Of a stretch of 64,000 nt of DNA, positions 1-55,095 are shown piece after piece. Below the pieces are notes generated by a model. It ran no database searches and was not told the DNA's origin. It saw only the letters and a program-made list of their open reading frames with translations. The stretch is taken from positions 62,001 to 126,000 of the forward strand of contig JAQGDQ010000313.1 of the NCBI GenBank assembly GCA_030141605.1, in the 5' to 3' direction. The stretch is from Tubiluchus corallicola. Its lineage: Eukaryota; Priapulida; Priapulimorpha; Priapulimorphida; Tubiluchidae. Every line of letters starts with the position of its first letter. Within the stretch, counting starts at the first letter, position 1. Both the position numbers and the translations under genes were made by a program.

Positions 1-309
1 ACGTATAAGAGAATGTAACTGACTTTCCACTGTAGGCTACATCAGTATTATATCTTTGGCTTCAAAAGAAACATTTAAGATTACACCTACGAGTATAAAG
101 TTGCTACTGAAAGTACATCAAATATAGACTAGCATAATTATAGTGTAAATGTTAATAATTCATAATATTAATCTCAAGATCATTATTCATTTTAGAAGGA
201 ACCCAATTAAATGTTGAAAGCAAACATGTCGGCAAGAAACGAAATGCTAAGAAGTCGTTGATTGGTGAGCTTTAATAATTAGGCTTAAATTAGGAGCTAT
301 CATGATGAC

Positions 310-530
310 TAAAGTGGCGTTTATGTAGCGTCCGGAATGCGTATGTGTTATGTGGGTGCGGGATAGATAAAATCGGTTTATATTGTTTTCAATGCCATCG
401 TTTATCTGACCTGCGTTATGCGTTATTTTTTCTGCAGTTATTTCCTATTGATTTTTATTCCGCAGCTACTCCGCAGGTGGATAACGCACAACACGTAACG
501 CATTCTGGATGCTACATAAACGCCATTTTA
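310..530. mobile_element. MITE with long terminal inverted repeats (TAAARTGGCG family), copy 1
   Basis: The left end reads taaagtggcgtttatgtagc. The right end, reverse-complemented, reads taaaatggcgtttatgtagc, and the match continues through tccRgaatgcgt and into a GTG/GCGG-rich segment for about 50 bp per arm. Internal sequence has no coding capacity. TA at both ends could be the target duplication, suggesting a Tc1/mariner-like or similar transposase. Confidence 0.6.
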
Positions 531-539
531 GGCAAACTT

Positions 540-652
540 ATCTAGTGGTCGTGGCTTTCGCCTTTTAAGTGGAAAGTTCCTGGTTTCAAATACAGTCACT
601 TGTCGACCTTTACTAATTTCCTTTCTTGCGGACGAGTTTGGTTTAAAAATTT
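540..652 (+). repeat. tRNA-derived SINE-like copy 1
   Basis: Starts with an A-box-like tctagtggtcgtggc and has a B-box-like cctggtttcaaatac about 40 bp on. An AT-rich tail with atttcctttcttgcgg and aaaaatttaat follows. It shares this order with copies at 2717, 29095 and 57936. Confidence 0.4.
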
Positions 653-1195
653 AATATTTATGTATTCATTCCATCACCTGGAAATATCTGAACGCTGACA
701 GATTTTTAAAGATAGAAATCCTTATTACTGTAGTAATTGCTTTACATTAAACCTACACGCAGAAGCCTTTGATGATGTTATTCAAATAGAAAAGTATAAT
801 ATCGTAGAAGCTAGGATTTAATATTATACATACATAGACAACTTTTAACTGTTTTGGCTGTGTAGATGAATAACATCTATATGCGCTGTAATACCAGTTC
901 AGTTTCCTACCCTCAAGGAAAGCACATCAATCATGAGTTGTCAAATATAAGTGAGAAAAAAATAAGTCCCAATAAGGTAAAAGAACTGCAAAGGGCGAAT
1001 GTTTGATGAGCCGACGTCAGTCAGGACCTGTATTTAAAATAATTGAGATCAAATGTGAGTTTCTGAGTAATTTCTAGAAGTATCGAAATGAAATTGCGCA
1101 CGGTAGCTTCTCATTTTGAAATCGAGTGTAATTTCTAATTTTGGCTAAAATTTACAATACCCCACACACAATTAATTAGTTCGTGAAGCTGTTTA

Positions 1196-1242
1196 GGGTC
1201 AGGGTTGGGGTTGCGGTTAGGGTTGGATTAGGGTTAGGGTGT
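1196..1242 (+). repeat. Interstitial telomere-like repeat tract
   Basis: About 45 bp of degenerate TTAGGG-like units (gggtcagggttggggttgcg, then gttagggttggattagggtt). The pattern matches metazoan telomere repeats with variant units and lies inside the chromosome sequence. Confidence 0.6.
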
Positions 1243-2716
1243 TTAAATTGTCTGGAGAATTCTAAACTCCTTCCCTAATTTTAAACTTGCGGAAGGCCAG
1301 GCAGTATTTATTCTAGTAGCCCCAGCCTTTGAGTAGAAATAGGAGATTAAATAATTTCCCTCACAATTTTACAGTAGTTTCAAGACGGAAACAGCTGAAT
1401 AATTTACTTAAAAACTCCTGGTTTATATCACCTCGTTTTAAACTGCTGGAAATTTTTTGTGCTAATTTAAACCAAATAAGACGGTTCAACGACGAAAGTA
1501 TGTTAGCCAGGTAAACTGTTTAATAGCCTTATAAAGCAATATGTTAATACTTTTCAATGATCACACACTAAGCATTTAATAGTGTGATGCATTTTTATAA
1601 CAAGCACAAGAACAACAACATCGGAGCTAATTGTTAGACACCAAATCTTGTGAATTATGCCAAAGGTAAATCAGAATACGTGTCAAAAATAAATTCCACC
1701 AATTTTATATTTGGCGGCTGTTCATATTTTACGTTATGTTCGGTTAATGACTAAGAGCAGTAACTGGATGTTGCTGCGCGTTAATCTAAATCCTACCTGT
1801 TAATCAAGGGTATCGAAGCATACAAACTCAAGCAAGCAACAGTGTTGCATGCAAGTATAATTATAGTTATACATGAACACGTAGATTTACTGCAGCAGTT
1901 TAGGGCAATTGGAATAGGATCTAGAGACCGCAGCGGGCATGTTCATGAATATAATTAAACTATTACAGATCCTTTCCAAGGGTATACAGGTACGCTTGTA
2001 GCCTAATACTAAGTAAGTGAGTTATTCACAATAAAAAGTTATGAAGAAACATTTTATTACACGTTTAAATTTACAAATATCGTGAAAAAAATAAATTGCG
2101 CAGTTTGCAGCCTAAAGCATTATTGTAGATATTTTTAAATGCAAACGTTTACCTGAATAATTTAGTTCGTGCAGCCGGCTTATGCTCGCTCACTGCTCTT
2201 CCTTTTATAATACATATTCGGTTATGCTGCTTAATTAATAATTAACACAGTCCTATTGCTGCGTCTTTTCTGTAACGATACTAATAACGCTCACTCTTTC
2301 ACATATTTTTCTAGTAAAAAACACAGTATTTCATACGACTGCACACTGTCAAAATACTGGTTGCCCAGGAACGTAATGTCAATAATAAAATACAGAAAGC
2401 CGAGTTCCTAAGATCAATGAGACCGAAACAGGCTTTGTTACGCACAGTCAGTAGCTTACATTGAGAGCCGACAGGGCGGTGAACACACCTGTGTGCTTGT
2501 TCGGCCTCCGAACAGGTAATACCAAACTGATTAGAGCGATAATACTGAACGTGGACAACAATTAAGAGTACTTATCTGCGTACTAGTTAGAATTTTTTAA
2601 CTTCGAAGAAACTGCTAACTATAAAGGAAAGAATAAAACGATGAATGGATAATGTTATAATGAAGTCACTTGTAAATTGCATGATTGGAAAAGGAGTTTT
2701 TAGATCACAAAGGTTT

Positions 2717-2824
2717 TAGTCTAGTGATAGTGGAATTAGATTTGTAAATGAAAAGTCCTTGGTTCCCATGCAGTCTCATTCATGATTTCCCCACTTCCTT
2801 TTGGCTAATTAGTTTTATAATTTC
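2717..2824 (+). repeat. tRNA-derived SINE-like copy 2
   Basis: Starts tctagtgatagtggaatta, has a degenerate B box ccttggttcccatgc, and a 3' part with gatttccccacttcctttt and ttttataatttca. Diverged from the other copies but the order is the same. Confidence 0.35.
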
Positions 2825-3046
2825 ACCAAGTGCGGGTTCGCCTTATCATTCATAAAATGTCGCAGTTAAGATTATAAATACGTAATTATTACTTACAGCT
2901 TGTTCTGAGCTACAAATTAATTAAAATTTGTAAACAGTGAACAGTAATCTGTTTAGACAGCAATTCTACTAACTAAAAATTCCCCATTTTTTCAGATTCG
3001 TTGGTGAAGTGTTAGGGCTAAATTAAGATCTGCTTTTTGACCACAA

Positions 3047-3155
3047 GGGCCGTTGTGGTCTGCTGGGCATAGCATTAAACTTCTAATCGGGCGGTCCCTA
3101 GTTCAAATCCAGGCACAGTTCCAACTTTAATGCCAATCAGAAAAGTATTTTAAAC
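3047..3155 (+). repeat. tRNA-Arg(TCT)-like SINE or tRNA pseudogene
   Basis: Contains gggcatagca, an anticodon-loop-like aacttctaatc (TCT), and a good B box tagttcaaatcc. The acceptor and anticodon stems do not pair properly, so it is not a functional tRNA. It is followed by a tail resembling the other SINE-like copies. Confidence 0.45.
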
Positions 3156-3555
3156 TAAACTTTGTCATTATATTTATTACTTACTAAATAATTATGTTGA
3201 TGTTAATGTTTTCGCATTGGCTTAGAGAACCACGGTAATATCCTATTTGTAATAATGTGAATTTGGTTTTTTCTTTGTAATTTTTGCATAAGCAATTTTT
3301 CTATCATCCTACAGACTATTTCGTATCCTGAAATGAATGATTACACAATGAAGAAATACGTCATTGTTAACAAAAATTTTTATATTGTCGTGTAAACCAT
3401 AACAACAAAATGTCCAGAAAGAAGGATAAAACAAATTAGCAGTATTGTAAAAATCGTAAAAAGATGAAGACCGACGTTACGTTATTATTTTGACTTCTTT
3501 GGTAAATTTAAATTCTCTATACAGTTATACGGACATCTTTGCCAGTTATAATATG

Positions 3556-22201
<18,646 letters not shown>

Positions 22202-22250
22202 CCTGCTTCGGTTTGACCAGGTGGGTCGTCCTACACGCGTTCAAACGTGA

Positions 22251-22258
22251 TATATATA
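22251..22258 (-). promoter_or_regulatory. TATA box of gene A
   Basis: The run tatatata lies 50-57 bp upstream of the gene A start codon on the minus strand. With transcription starting about 25-30 bp downstream, the 5' leader would be only about 20-25 nt. Placement relative to a well-supported signal-peptide ATG makes this the likely core promoter. Confidence 0.6.
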
Positions 22259-22260
22259 CC

Positions 22261-22271
22261 AATCTTATCTT
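22261..22271 (-). promoter_or_regulatory. GATA-factor motif beside the gene A TATA box
   Basis: On the minus strand this reads AAGATAAGATT, a WGATAR consensus match immediately upstream of the TATA box. GATA factors control endodermal and gut digestive enzymes in many animals, so the position is suggestive. A single short motif can occur by chance in AT-rich DNA. Confidence 0.35.
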
Positions 22272-22477
22272 ATTAATCTCTTTCGTCATCGTTTCGTCAT
22301 CGAATTTGGTAACTACTTGTGCAAGATAAACATTGGCACGCGCCTGGTACATGGCAAAAATAATTTCTGCAATGCCTGCGATTAAAATGTGGCATGATTT
22401 CTAGGACTTTGTTTCCAGGGAAAGTTGGGCAGTTTGGCTGATGAAATATCCTTTTGCTACAAATTTAGCACCACAAG

Positions 22478-22648
<171 letters not shown>

Positions 22649-23109
22649 ATTTATAATTAAAATTGCCAATTACTAAATATCCACGAAAGAAATATGAAAA
22701 TAAAGCAAAAACAAGCAAGCAATGATTCTACATAATTGGCTGATTTGCAGCTTGCATGCTTGACTGTTTTCTAACAGTTTTCAAATTGTGTATTTTATAA
22801 GCTGTTTATGTCAATTAACTGGTGTTTACTTTATATTACTTTACAAAATGTTATATTTTGTTTCAAGTAAATGTGATTTGAACTAATGCTGGTTTTTATA
22901 AATTGAGGAGTGGTATCGTGCATCCATAATAATAATAAAATGGCAGTTAATCACAACACGGTGTTAAAAATAATTTGTTATTTTGATATATTTCAATATT
23001 TCGAGATAAGGAGAAGGAAAGGAGAGAGACAGAGAGATGGGAGAGAGAGAAATATAGAAACAGGGAAACAATGCTGCATTTTATGTCGTATTAATTTGTG
23101 GCTTCTCTC

Positions 23110-23165
23110 TCTCACTCACACACACACGCACACACATACACACACACTCTCTCTCTCTCTCTCGC
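23110..23165. repeat. (CA)n/(CT)n compound microsatellite
   Basis: A CA-rich tract followed by a CT-rich tract in the A-B intergenic spacer. A purine-rich block (24490-24690) in the same spacer is similar low-complexity DNA. Confidence 0.9.
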
Positions 23166-23625
23166 TCACCCTCTTTCTCTATCTCTCTAACGGCAGAGAA
23201 ATGTTAAGCACTTTAATGCTTAGCATGTAAAGGTGTAACAGAAGAACATATTTTTCAGCTAGTAAATATAACAAAAACACAATCTTATCCCATATAATCG
23301 TGCACCAAAACAAAAAACACGTATCGTCCAACCTTTTTCAGATGTGCGCGATGGTTGAACACTTGCAGTTTTGTGTAGGTACTCGCTCCGGGTCTTGCAA
23401 GCGTACTGTCTATCCCCACCGAGAGTCGTTTGCGCCAGGGCTGACTCTCCTTCTTGCGCCACACAATCTTGAGTTCTAGATGTCCGGATCGATAGCAGTA
23501 TACAAATTCTTCGAGCTAAATTATATGGCACGTTGCATTTCACGTGTTTGGGAAAAGTTGAATGGAAGTGTACATATTGATTACAAAAATTTGTACTTAA
23601 TAACCGTTTTGAAAATTTAAACGAT

Positions 23626-23972
23626 ATTATACTTTACAAGCAAGTACACAATGGAGAATGAAAGTGTATGTTGGTTTATGTCACATATGACACTTTATAA
23701 GCAAATAAACAATGAAGACAGAAAATACACGTTACTTTAGTTACAAGCAATTAAACAATGGAGAATGAAAATATGTTACTTTATTTCACACATATGATAC
23801 TTTGCAAGCAAGTAAACAATGCAGAATGAAAATACATGTTACTGTAGTTCATACGCATGATACTTTATAAGCAAGTAAACAATGGAGAATAAAAATGTAT
23901 GTTACTTTATTTCACATATATAATGCTTTACAAAAAAGTAAACAGCGGAGAATGAGAATATATATTAAACGG
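23626..23972. repeat. 63-bp minisatellite in the A-B intergenic spacer
   Basis: Units begin near 23626, 23689, 23740 (shortened), 23796, 23859 and 23921. The consensus core is gatactttataagcaagta, then aacaatggagaatgaaaat and tgttactttatttcacatat. About five and a half diverged copies with indels. Lies between the gene B poly(A) signal and the gene A promoter. Confidence 0.75.
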
Positions 23973-25524
23973 TTAGGGGAAATGAAACGACATATCGGTC
24001 TCTTATTCCCCTAATTAAAGTAAAATATCTAATCTTAATAGGTGATTGTACTTTACTAATGAAGCTATTACATGAACAGTTGTTATTTTTAATTGTATAT
24101 AACTTTACATTTTCACATTAATTGCTGCTATAATCTCGGCAGCTTTATTGAATTGACCTTTGCGGCTGTAGAAAACGTATTCCAGATTTATATATGCATG
24201 GATTCCGGCTCGTCCACTTTCACGCAACAAAAGATTGGCACCGTTCCTTACAGCAGTTTTTGTTGTATTACAGCAGTAAAAAAATCTGTGTACAGAGTGT
24301 CCTGCATAGATCGCTCTATACTGGGTAGTAATTCTAAACCTAAAGCACGCTACCTGTGCTAACATGTACTCTTGCGTTGGGTAGGCTCACAGAAAATCGT
24401 AGCCGTTGCTCACAGAAAATCACACACAGTTGGTGCTCCTGGTTGTAATATTGTTCAAACCAACAGGAGCGGGCAGGAGGTGAGTCAAAAATATAAAAAA
24501 AGGAATGGGAGAGAGAAAAGGGAAGAACTAGAGTAGGGCAGTAGAGAAGGTAGAGAAATAAGGAAGAAGGTAGATAGAAATGGATAGCCAGGTAGAAGGA
24601 GAAAGAGAGACAGAGAGAAAGGAGAGAGAAAACAAAAAGAGAAACGAGACACAGACAGAAGAGAAAGAGAGAGAAAAAGAAAGAAAGGCAAATATACGTG
24701 CACTAGTCACATATGCATTGAAGAGTTGCAGCCTCATTTTGAGGGATGCTTTCTTGCTGGTTAGATAGAATTGATTTGTTTTGGAAGAAACTGTACAGTG
24801 TCCACTGTTTCCTATTTTTGATATCATCTTCTGTGTTAAGTAGTAATCCATGTTATGTACGTTTCCAGGATTGATTTCGATCCCTTGAGGTGGTATATTC
24901 TTCAGCTTTCTTGTTGTTGACTTTGAGATTCCTTTTTTCTGGTAATCTATGGCACTCTTTTTTAACGGTATCTATGTGGAATTGAAATACTAATCCACCC
25001 AATGTCGTCGGTATATTGTCGATCTATTAGGAATGGTTTATAGGAATCAAATGTAATGTTACCTAATGTATTAGTACTTCGCAAAAAATGTATTTAAAGT
25101 GACACGATGGGCCAATACCCTAGAATTTGTTTCAATTTTTGTTAGTTTTTCACCATTTTGATTCTAGACAAATAATATACACACTCTTTAACGAAATCAT
25201 AGCTAACAGCCCCGTCGCCAAGACGTTGCATACCGTGCGTCGGGAGAGCAGTGAAAATTTTTAAACACATCACAAAGTTGCATTATTTTCAAAAGTGGAA
25301 ACCCAAGATTGAGTTTACTTCATATAACGGCATTTATCTATAAAATTGATTGTGATGTTACTAGTATTATTTTGTAAATGTTGAGCAGTATCTAGAGTTT
25401 ATTTCCTGCTTGTTTCGTGCGTAAATCGCAAGAAAGCACTCTTTCATAAATAAAGCTCTAAAATTGTCTGACAGAAACAAATAATATATATATAATTTCA
25501 AAGATTCGCTAATTAATAATGTGT

Positions 25525-25529
<5 letters not shown>

Positions 25530-25558
<29 letters not shown>
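25530..25558. repeat. (TA)n microsatellite
   Basis: About 28 bp of pure TA, followed by further TATA-rich sequence to about 25617, about 400-500 bp past the gene B stop codon. Confidence 0.9.
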
Positions 25559-25564
<6 letters not shown>

Positions 25565-25970
25565 CATACATAAATATATATATATTTATATATTATACAT
25601 ACATATGTATATATATCTTTGAAAAATTTCTCCCCAAAGAATGCTTTTGTGTAAACTTACATGTATAGTACACCCATAATAATTTTGTTAATGTAAAACA
25701 ATTTTTATCATTGCAAATAAATTGTTTTACTGCTTTATTTTCCAGTAAGTGAAATCGGTAAATAAAGATTGTGAGAATTCTACAGTAAGTGTGACGTAGG
25801 CCTGTAATCGTATACACACGCACACTTTATCAACTGATATTTCGTTTTTTATTCAGTTCCACATCTGGAAGAGAATGGAAATCAAAAACGTGCTTTTGGA
25901 TTATAAAAGATAGAAAATTAGTCTAAACAAACAAGCAAAGTCCTGTTTTAGTGACTTTTTAGTTTATGAA

Positions 25971-25976
25971 TTTATT
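25971..25976 (-). terminator. Polyadenylation signal of gene B
   Basis: AATAAA on the minus strand (tttatt on plus), about 90 nt past the gene B stop codon, a normal distance for a short 3' UTR. No equally good AATAAA was seen close behind gene A, where only an AATAAT-like variant (about 3481-3490) lies within 100 nt of the stop. Confidence 0.5.
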
Positions 25977-26065
25977 AACAGATTTTTTTAACAAACTCAT
26001 TAAGACATTACACCATAATTGACATTTGAAGCTTCCAATTTGTAAATTTCTTAGTGAAGTGATTT

Positions 26066-49052
<22,987 letters not shown>

Positions 49053-52000
49053 CTTGACACCTATTATTGCCTACTGTGCGGTATAAAATATGGTGCATTT
49101 TTGCTTTAATCTTTGTCCCATGACGTTATTTTTTGGACGTTTTATTTGTTTTAACTGTGACAAGTCACGAGCTACGTTCTAGCAGTAAAAATTTTGCATA
49201 GACCATAAGGTATGGTCTCACGTGTCGTTAGTATATTAAGCAACAAACAAATACATAAAAACTAGCTTCGGTATTTGAATATTAAAACGAACTCTGTATC
49301 ACCGGGTGATGCAATCATGTCCAGGTTAAATTTGTCAAAAGGGTCTTTATTTTTAGGACTTTTCGTGCATTTGCTTTAAAGTTTCCGTGTTAAAAAACGG
49401 AGCTAAAGAAAAAACCTGTCTAAATCGTATAGTTTTATTCTAAACAGCTGGTGAAAGGGTCGTAACATGAACATTTTTAAATGCTTCATTCAACATTCGT
49501 CTTTTGTTTGTCCATACATTGCGGTATTATACTGGTTGACGCAGAAAAACTGCACAGATGATACTAGAAGTCCTACAAAACTGGAATTTCACACAATGTT
49601 ACCTTCTTGCTGCTAATATTTACAGTGATTTTTCAATTGTGGCGGAAACTCTATATGTATCTTATACTATGTTACCTTGTTATTTTATAGTATGGTAGAA
49701 TATTAAATGCCAGAAAAACATCACCTAATAATCAATTGAAAAACAGCTACGTTAACGTATAAAGCACTCAATTCACGGCAGCAAAACAACGTATTAATCA
49801 ATTGACATCATATTATTCACTGCAGAAAATGAGGCACTGTTTAAGATTTGTTGCCAAGAAAAAAGTGGGCCTTCTTTTTCTGGAATTTAGCGTCTGGAAT
49901 TTTTTTAAAAAGAAAGTGAATTACGACCGCACATAGCGGCTTGGCGCAGAGGCACTAAAGGCAAAAATTGTTGAGTGTTAGGACAAAACGTCCTTTAAAA
50001 AGTCAGTCCCTTAAAAACTGTATCAGCTACTGGCAATGCCTTGGTCTAGGCGCATCGAAAACGGTGTACACATTCAGTGCTTGTTGTAAATTTTAACAAT
50101 GGTGACACGCGAAATTTTTCCGGCATTAATGTTTTTGACTTGTTATTTTTAAAACTTCTGTGTCTTTGGAAAAATCTTAAGGACTTGAAACTTCTGGTGC
50201 TTTAACATAAACGTATGTAATGTCAGTGTGACAATATCCAGGGGATTCCATTATTTCTCATTATAATATCATAATTCGTCGATTTTTTTACACCGAAGTT
50301 TTGACTTTGTCAGCATAGAATAAAAATAGAAATGTCTATCTGTGGTTCTTTGGCATATAAACCATTAAAACAATATGAACTATTACGAAGTCGGGCAGCT
50401 TCGCGGACACGTCGCATCGTTCTGAACTGCCACTAAGCTAACTATTTCTACAAAATGATTATACGGACAAAAGGCTGGTTATTTCGAACTGCTTAGAAGA
50501 ACATCAGGCTCGAGAAAATCACCAATAGTTTGAAAGCTTGAACACAAAACACTGAACAGATTAACTTAGTGGGCTAAAAAAGCCCATTGAAAAGCACCTC
50601 ATGGGCAGCAAGCGCTCCAAACGAAAAACGACGTCTTTAAGATGCACCGTAGCAAATCTAGGCTTCATGCTTCATTGTGATGTCATCAGTAAGTCATGGT
50701 CAATCCATCTGCAAACTTCGAAATGGGCCAATACTAAATTTCCTTAAGATGTAGTTACAGATGTATGACAGTACATGCATCAGAAAGAGTCTTGGTAATG
50801 GTTTTTTAACTTACAGCTAGCATTGGTTTGATGCCTAGAAGGCTGCCTTACTGCTCATCTAAGATATTTTTTAACAAATTTGCAAACCTAAGACTGACTC
50901 TTATCCCTGGATCATAATAAGCGGCTTATCTACTTGTGTTTGCGTTTTTGAAGAAGCTCATTGACCTAAAAGCTTTTATGCTAGCAGTGACTTGACCGTT
51001 GGGAGGCTTCTTAGTGCTGCTTGTATCCCATTTTTTGAAGAAGTTGAAGCGCATTGACCTACTCCCTAGAACGACATTTTAGTGCTTTGCTCATTGAAGC
51101 ATGGTTCTTTGTTTAGTGCTCCTCAATTCATGACATGTAATCCAACTCCTTAAATAACACACCAACTGTTTCATGTTATTTGTTTGACTCAATCGCAGAT
51201 TGAAACTTGAGTAGAAAGTTTAATTTTGCTTAGGCACATTTCACTTGAGCGTTTGAGATTATTCAGTTATAGCTACAGTATGTCCATTAGAGGAATAAAC
51301 ATACTTGATTTATATTCCTATGAAATAAGGGGATCAGGTGATTAACCTGTATAAATTACTAGCAGCAGCATTAACAATTGCACATATTTTCAAACTGATA
51401 TAAAGAAAACTGTCAAAAAACAGCCAAAATAAGCCACCTGTAAATCTCCTAGGGATGGAGGAAGCATTTCGAGCACCTATGGTCAAACATCATCAAGAAC
51501 GTGTTCATGCTCCCATTGACAGTTGCCTTACGCCGACATCTTCCTGGGAGGCAGTTGCCATAACCCCCGCCACTCCTCCAAGGACTTACTAGCCATCCAC
51601 AGTAACATAGTTACAGTGTAATTAATGGTTTGTAATTCAGTTTGAGTTTAATGAACAAGCAACTAGGTCCTGGTCCCTAAGAGGCTACGTTACTGCTCTT
51701 GTATCATATTTCTAAAGTTTACTGAATTACCAGTTAGTGGTTACTTGGTCCTAGGAGATTACACGTAGGACTTCATGTGCCCGCAATCCGTGATGCGTGG
51801 TCCGTATGTGTAATGCGCATTGATATGTGTCCGCGAAAGTCATGTGTATTAACAAAGCTCTCGAAATTTTTCCGCCATTTTTGATTGCTATTAATGAACA
51901 TTGGAAGTATAACTATTTTTTGAAGCCGTCTGTCGAAATTTCAGGACGACAGTAATCAAATTTTTGAATCACAGAAATTCAAAAGAAAGCCCAAAATTTG

Positions 52001-53516
52001 CTATATAATATATTGCAGTGGAGAGAACAATATGGCATATATCACCACTTATTAGGGAAGGAACTGCAGCTAGATTCTGAACAACATAATTCTACGCTTC
52101 TTCACTCTCAGAAACCCTAATGGAAGAAATATCATTGTCCATAGGTTCTGAGGTGACCAAACTTACCTGACCAAGAAGGCTAACAGCGAAAATGGTGAAC
52201 GGAAGCTTGAAAATTCGCTAAATCACCAAGGCAGCGACGGTTTCCCATGTGCCTAGTGCTGCGTGATGCGTATTTGGACAACAGCGAGTGAATAAGAATC
52301 ATGCTTCACGCATTGCGCATTTCGTAAGGCTGCACATGGAACACTTACATGTATTTAAATTCAAACTGCTCGATACACGCTACGCATCATGAATTACACA
52401 AACATGGATTATTCTTTATTTACTCGTATTTTATTGTACGTTGCCCGTACTTAGATCATTTTACATAAATATTATAGTAATGACTTACTCTAACGTCATT
52501 CTTCCGTTTCGTATATTCACAAACATTTTATTAAGTAGTTTTATTAACTATTATTTGTTTGGCGTGATATTTAAAGATTATTTTAGACCAAATTTGCTAA
52601 CACCTATTGGTTAAAAATTGATACAATTACATGTAGTTATTTTCATAGACATTTTGATATTGATTGGAAATTTAATGCATACTTTCGCTTTTTAGTAGTT
52701 TGAATATTAATACTTTACTAAAATAAAATTTTTGTATTTTTCGTAAAAATAATATAATAATAAACAACTAATAAATACGTAAACGAAAATAGTATCTCGC
52801 ACTACTTCATTTAAACTTGATTACTTTCATTTTAAATTTTGAAGAATTCTTTATTAAAAAGTTTAGTGTGTTACAATTATTAATATAATTTATACTACAC
52901 AATTGATGTTGCTAATTACAACTACTGATTGACCGGTAAATATCAAATAATATTTAAAACAATAAAAGGTAGATGAATTATTAGAAAGATTGGGAATAAC
53001 CTACTAAATGACGTTACACTTTTATAAAATCTCCACAATTATTAAAACTATTAGAAATTTAATAAGTAGTGAAATAAGCTCCATCGTTTGTATGAATACC
53101 AAATAATATTGATTAAATGACGTTACAATAGCTAAAAACTGAGAGAATGTTGCAATACCCTAACTTGCAATATGGGTGTGAACCATGTGATTCTGGCCCT
53201 GAAAAATAGTTTCACTGGCATACTCGTACTTATAAACTGCAAGCATATGCATACGATAATAATAATAATATAATAATAGCTATAAATCAATCTTGTTATT
53301 AACTTGGTTGTGACTAGACCTGTTACTCCATAGTGTGATGCTGAGAGATGTGTAGAGACAATTAAGTCGATCATCGTTATAACTTCAATCCCAAAACACC
53401 GCAAATACAATTACATTAGTTAATTAAGGACGACAATTAATGTCCAGGGAAATAAAAATTTTACACAACAGAGCTCTACATATGCAGAATTGTGCAGGTA
53501 GTCTTTCTTATACTCG
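49053..53516. other. Intergenic region between gene B and gene C
   Basis: Starts with the gene B promoter. No exon of a known family was recognised. A GC-richer patch at about 51440-51600 is open on the plus strand for about 60 codons (MEEAFRAPMVKHHQERVHAP onwards). Segments near 51774 and 52240-52345 share inverted catgtgc / gcacatg and gatgcgt-type sequence and may be MITE ends. The rest is AT-rich and unassigned. Confidence 0.5.
49082..49090 (-). promoter_or_regulatory. Possible TATA-like element of gene B
   Basis: The plus strand reads tataaaata here (minus strand TATTTTATA), about 30-38 bp upstream of the gene B ATG. It is orientation-ambiguous and less canonical than the gene A box, and the spacing would leave almost no 5' leader. 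No GATA motif like that of gene A is beside it. Confidence 0.3.
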
Positions 53517-55024
53517 TCAGCTTATCTCATCAACGTTTTCCTCTGTGTCGGTTAAAATAAAAGGACTTCGTCTTGCCTTGTGTGCTAATATCAGCCACAC
53601 GAGGGCACTTAGTATGCAGAAACCAGAGCCTGTCCAAGCCATCGTAACAGACCAACCTAGAAACAGAACAAGATTTAACTAAAAAGCCTCGTTATAATAA
53701 AATATAGAATTTTTTTTCGTTATATTATAATCCGATAAGATGCAATTTCTTTCAGATAACTGTGAAAATCATGTGACCTCAGAGTTCAGTAATGGTCAAT
53801 CTCTTATTAAATAAATGTAAATACATGCAGTAACATGAGTACATAAACCAGCATTAAAGTTTGCGAATACATAAAATGTAATGGTACTGCTAATGAACTG
53901 CATACTGTAATCCGTTTTTTTTCGTATTTTTACAGAATGGATGTACAGCCATTGAACAGTCTTAAGCCCTATTTACATGATGCAATTTTTGCTCATGTCT
54001 GTCGCGTCAGACGTATATGTACAAAACTCATCGTGTAGCGTGTACTTACAATAGCATTTTATGACGCATGCGTTAGTCGCATGCAGAAGACCTACGTTCT
54101 AATTTCTTAGGTATATCATCATATTAGATAGCTGTGAAACTTAACCCATTACGTAGGTGGGATTGCAGGCAGACTCATTTCCCAGAAAGTTTTTTGCAAG
54201 AAGAATTCCCCCCCCCCACAAAAAAAAATTCCCCCGCCAGAAATATTTACTTCCCGAAATTTTTTTTCCCAGATTTGCCATTTCCCAGAACCGTCATTTC
54301 ATAAAAATAAAATTCACAGAAACTGTAATAAATACTTTTAGATAATGCGCAAGAAAAGGTATTTTATTTTAACTACGTGCATTAGATTAGTATGAATCAT
54401 ACAATAAAAAAATTGACAACTCATTAAGGCAAGAAAGTACATTTCTAACGTCAGAACGATTACGTGGCGAATCATGTTGATCCTTGCATCTACGCAATAC
54501 TGAGTAATCACGGCGTGTGATTCGCTACCAGTGTGACTGCGACATCTCTGCCAGTTCAGTATTTCATTTCAGAGGATTATCTTGGTAATGAACTACGATC
54601 CGGTCCTGCCATAAAAGAACCTGTAAAAAATCTTTCAAAAGGAGTTTAATTTATTGGACAAATGTTGACCCTAAAATATTAACAAATCTGTGTGGTTCGA
54701 AAAGCATTGGTGTTTTCACTTTTTATAATTCTTATTTATTAAAATATATTTCAAATCCTATGAAAATCAATTGAATTTGAAGTGATCATATGCCGCAAAT
54801 GATTCAATGCAAGTTACTGTCAGAAAGAAACTAATTTCATTCTAAAAACAACTGTAAATTGTATCAACAAAGCTTCAAAACAAACTATTTTTTCAAAACA
54901 AATCTAAAAACCGATCCTGACACCTTAAACATCGTGTCATTTTAAATTATTCTGATTTTCGATAAATCGCAGCAAAAAGGACAGCTAACGGACAGCAAAA
55001 GGTGAAAGAACGAAAAGTACTGGG

Positions 55025-55095
<71 letters not shown>

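Larger units (their letters stand above)
1..3555. other. Sequence 3' of gene A: repeats, no gene recognised
   Basis: AT-rich DNA with the MITE at 310-530, SINE-like copies at 540, 2717 and 3047, and the telomere-like tract at 1196. The ORFs of 60-85 codons lack splice partners or recognisable motifs. A 7-bp-arm hairpin (tgttcgg / ccgaaca) near 2500 is unexplained. The gene A 3' UTR must begin here at 3555 and run leftwards. Confidence 0.6.

Noticed and set aside
50565-50595. Terminator-like hairpin gggct-aaaaa-agccc
   Set aside because: A short stem in eukaryotic intergenic DNA with no gene ending nearby; expected by chance.
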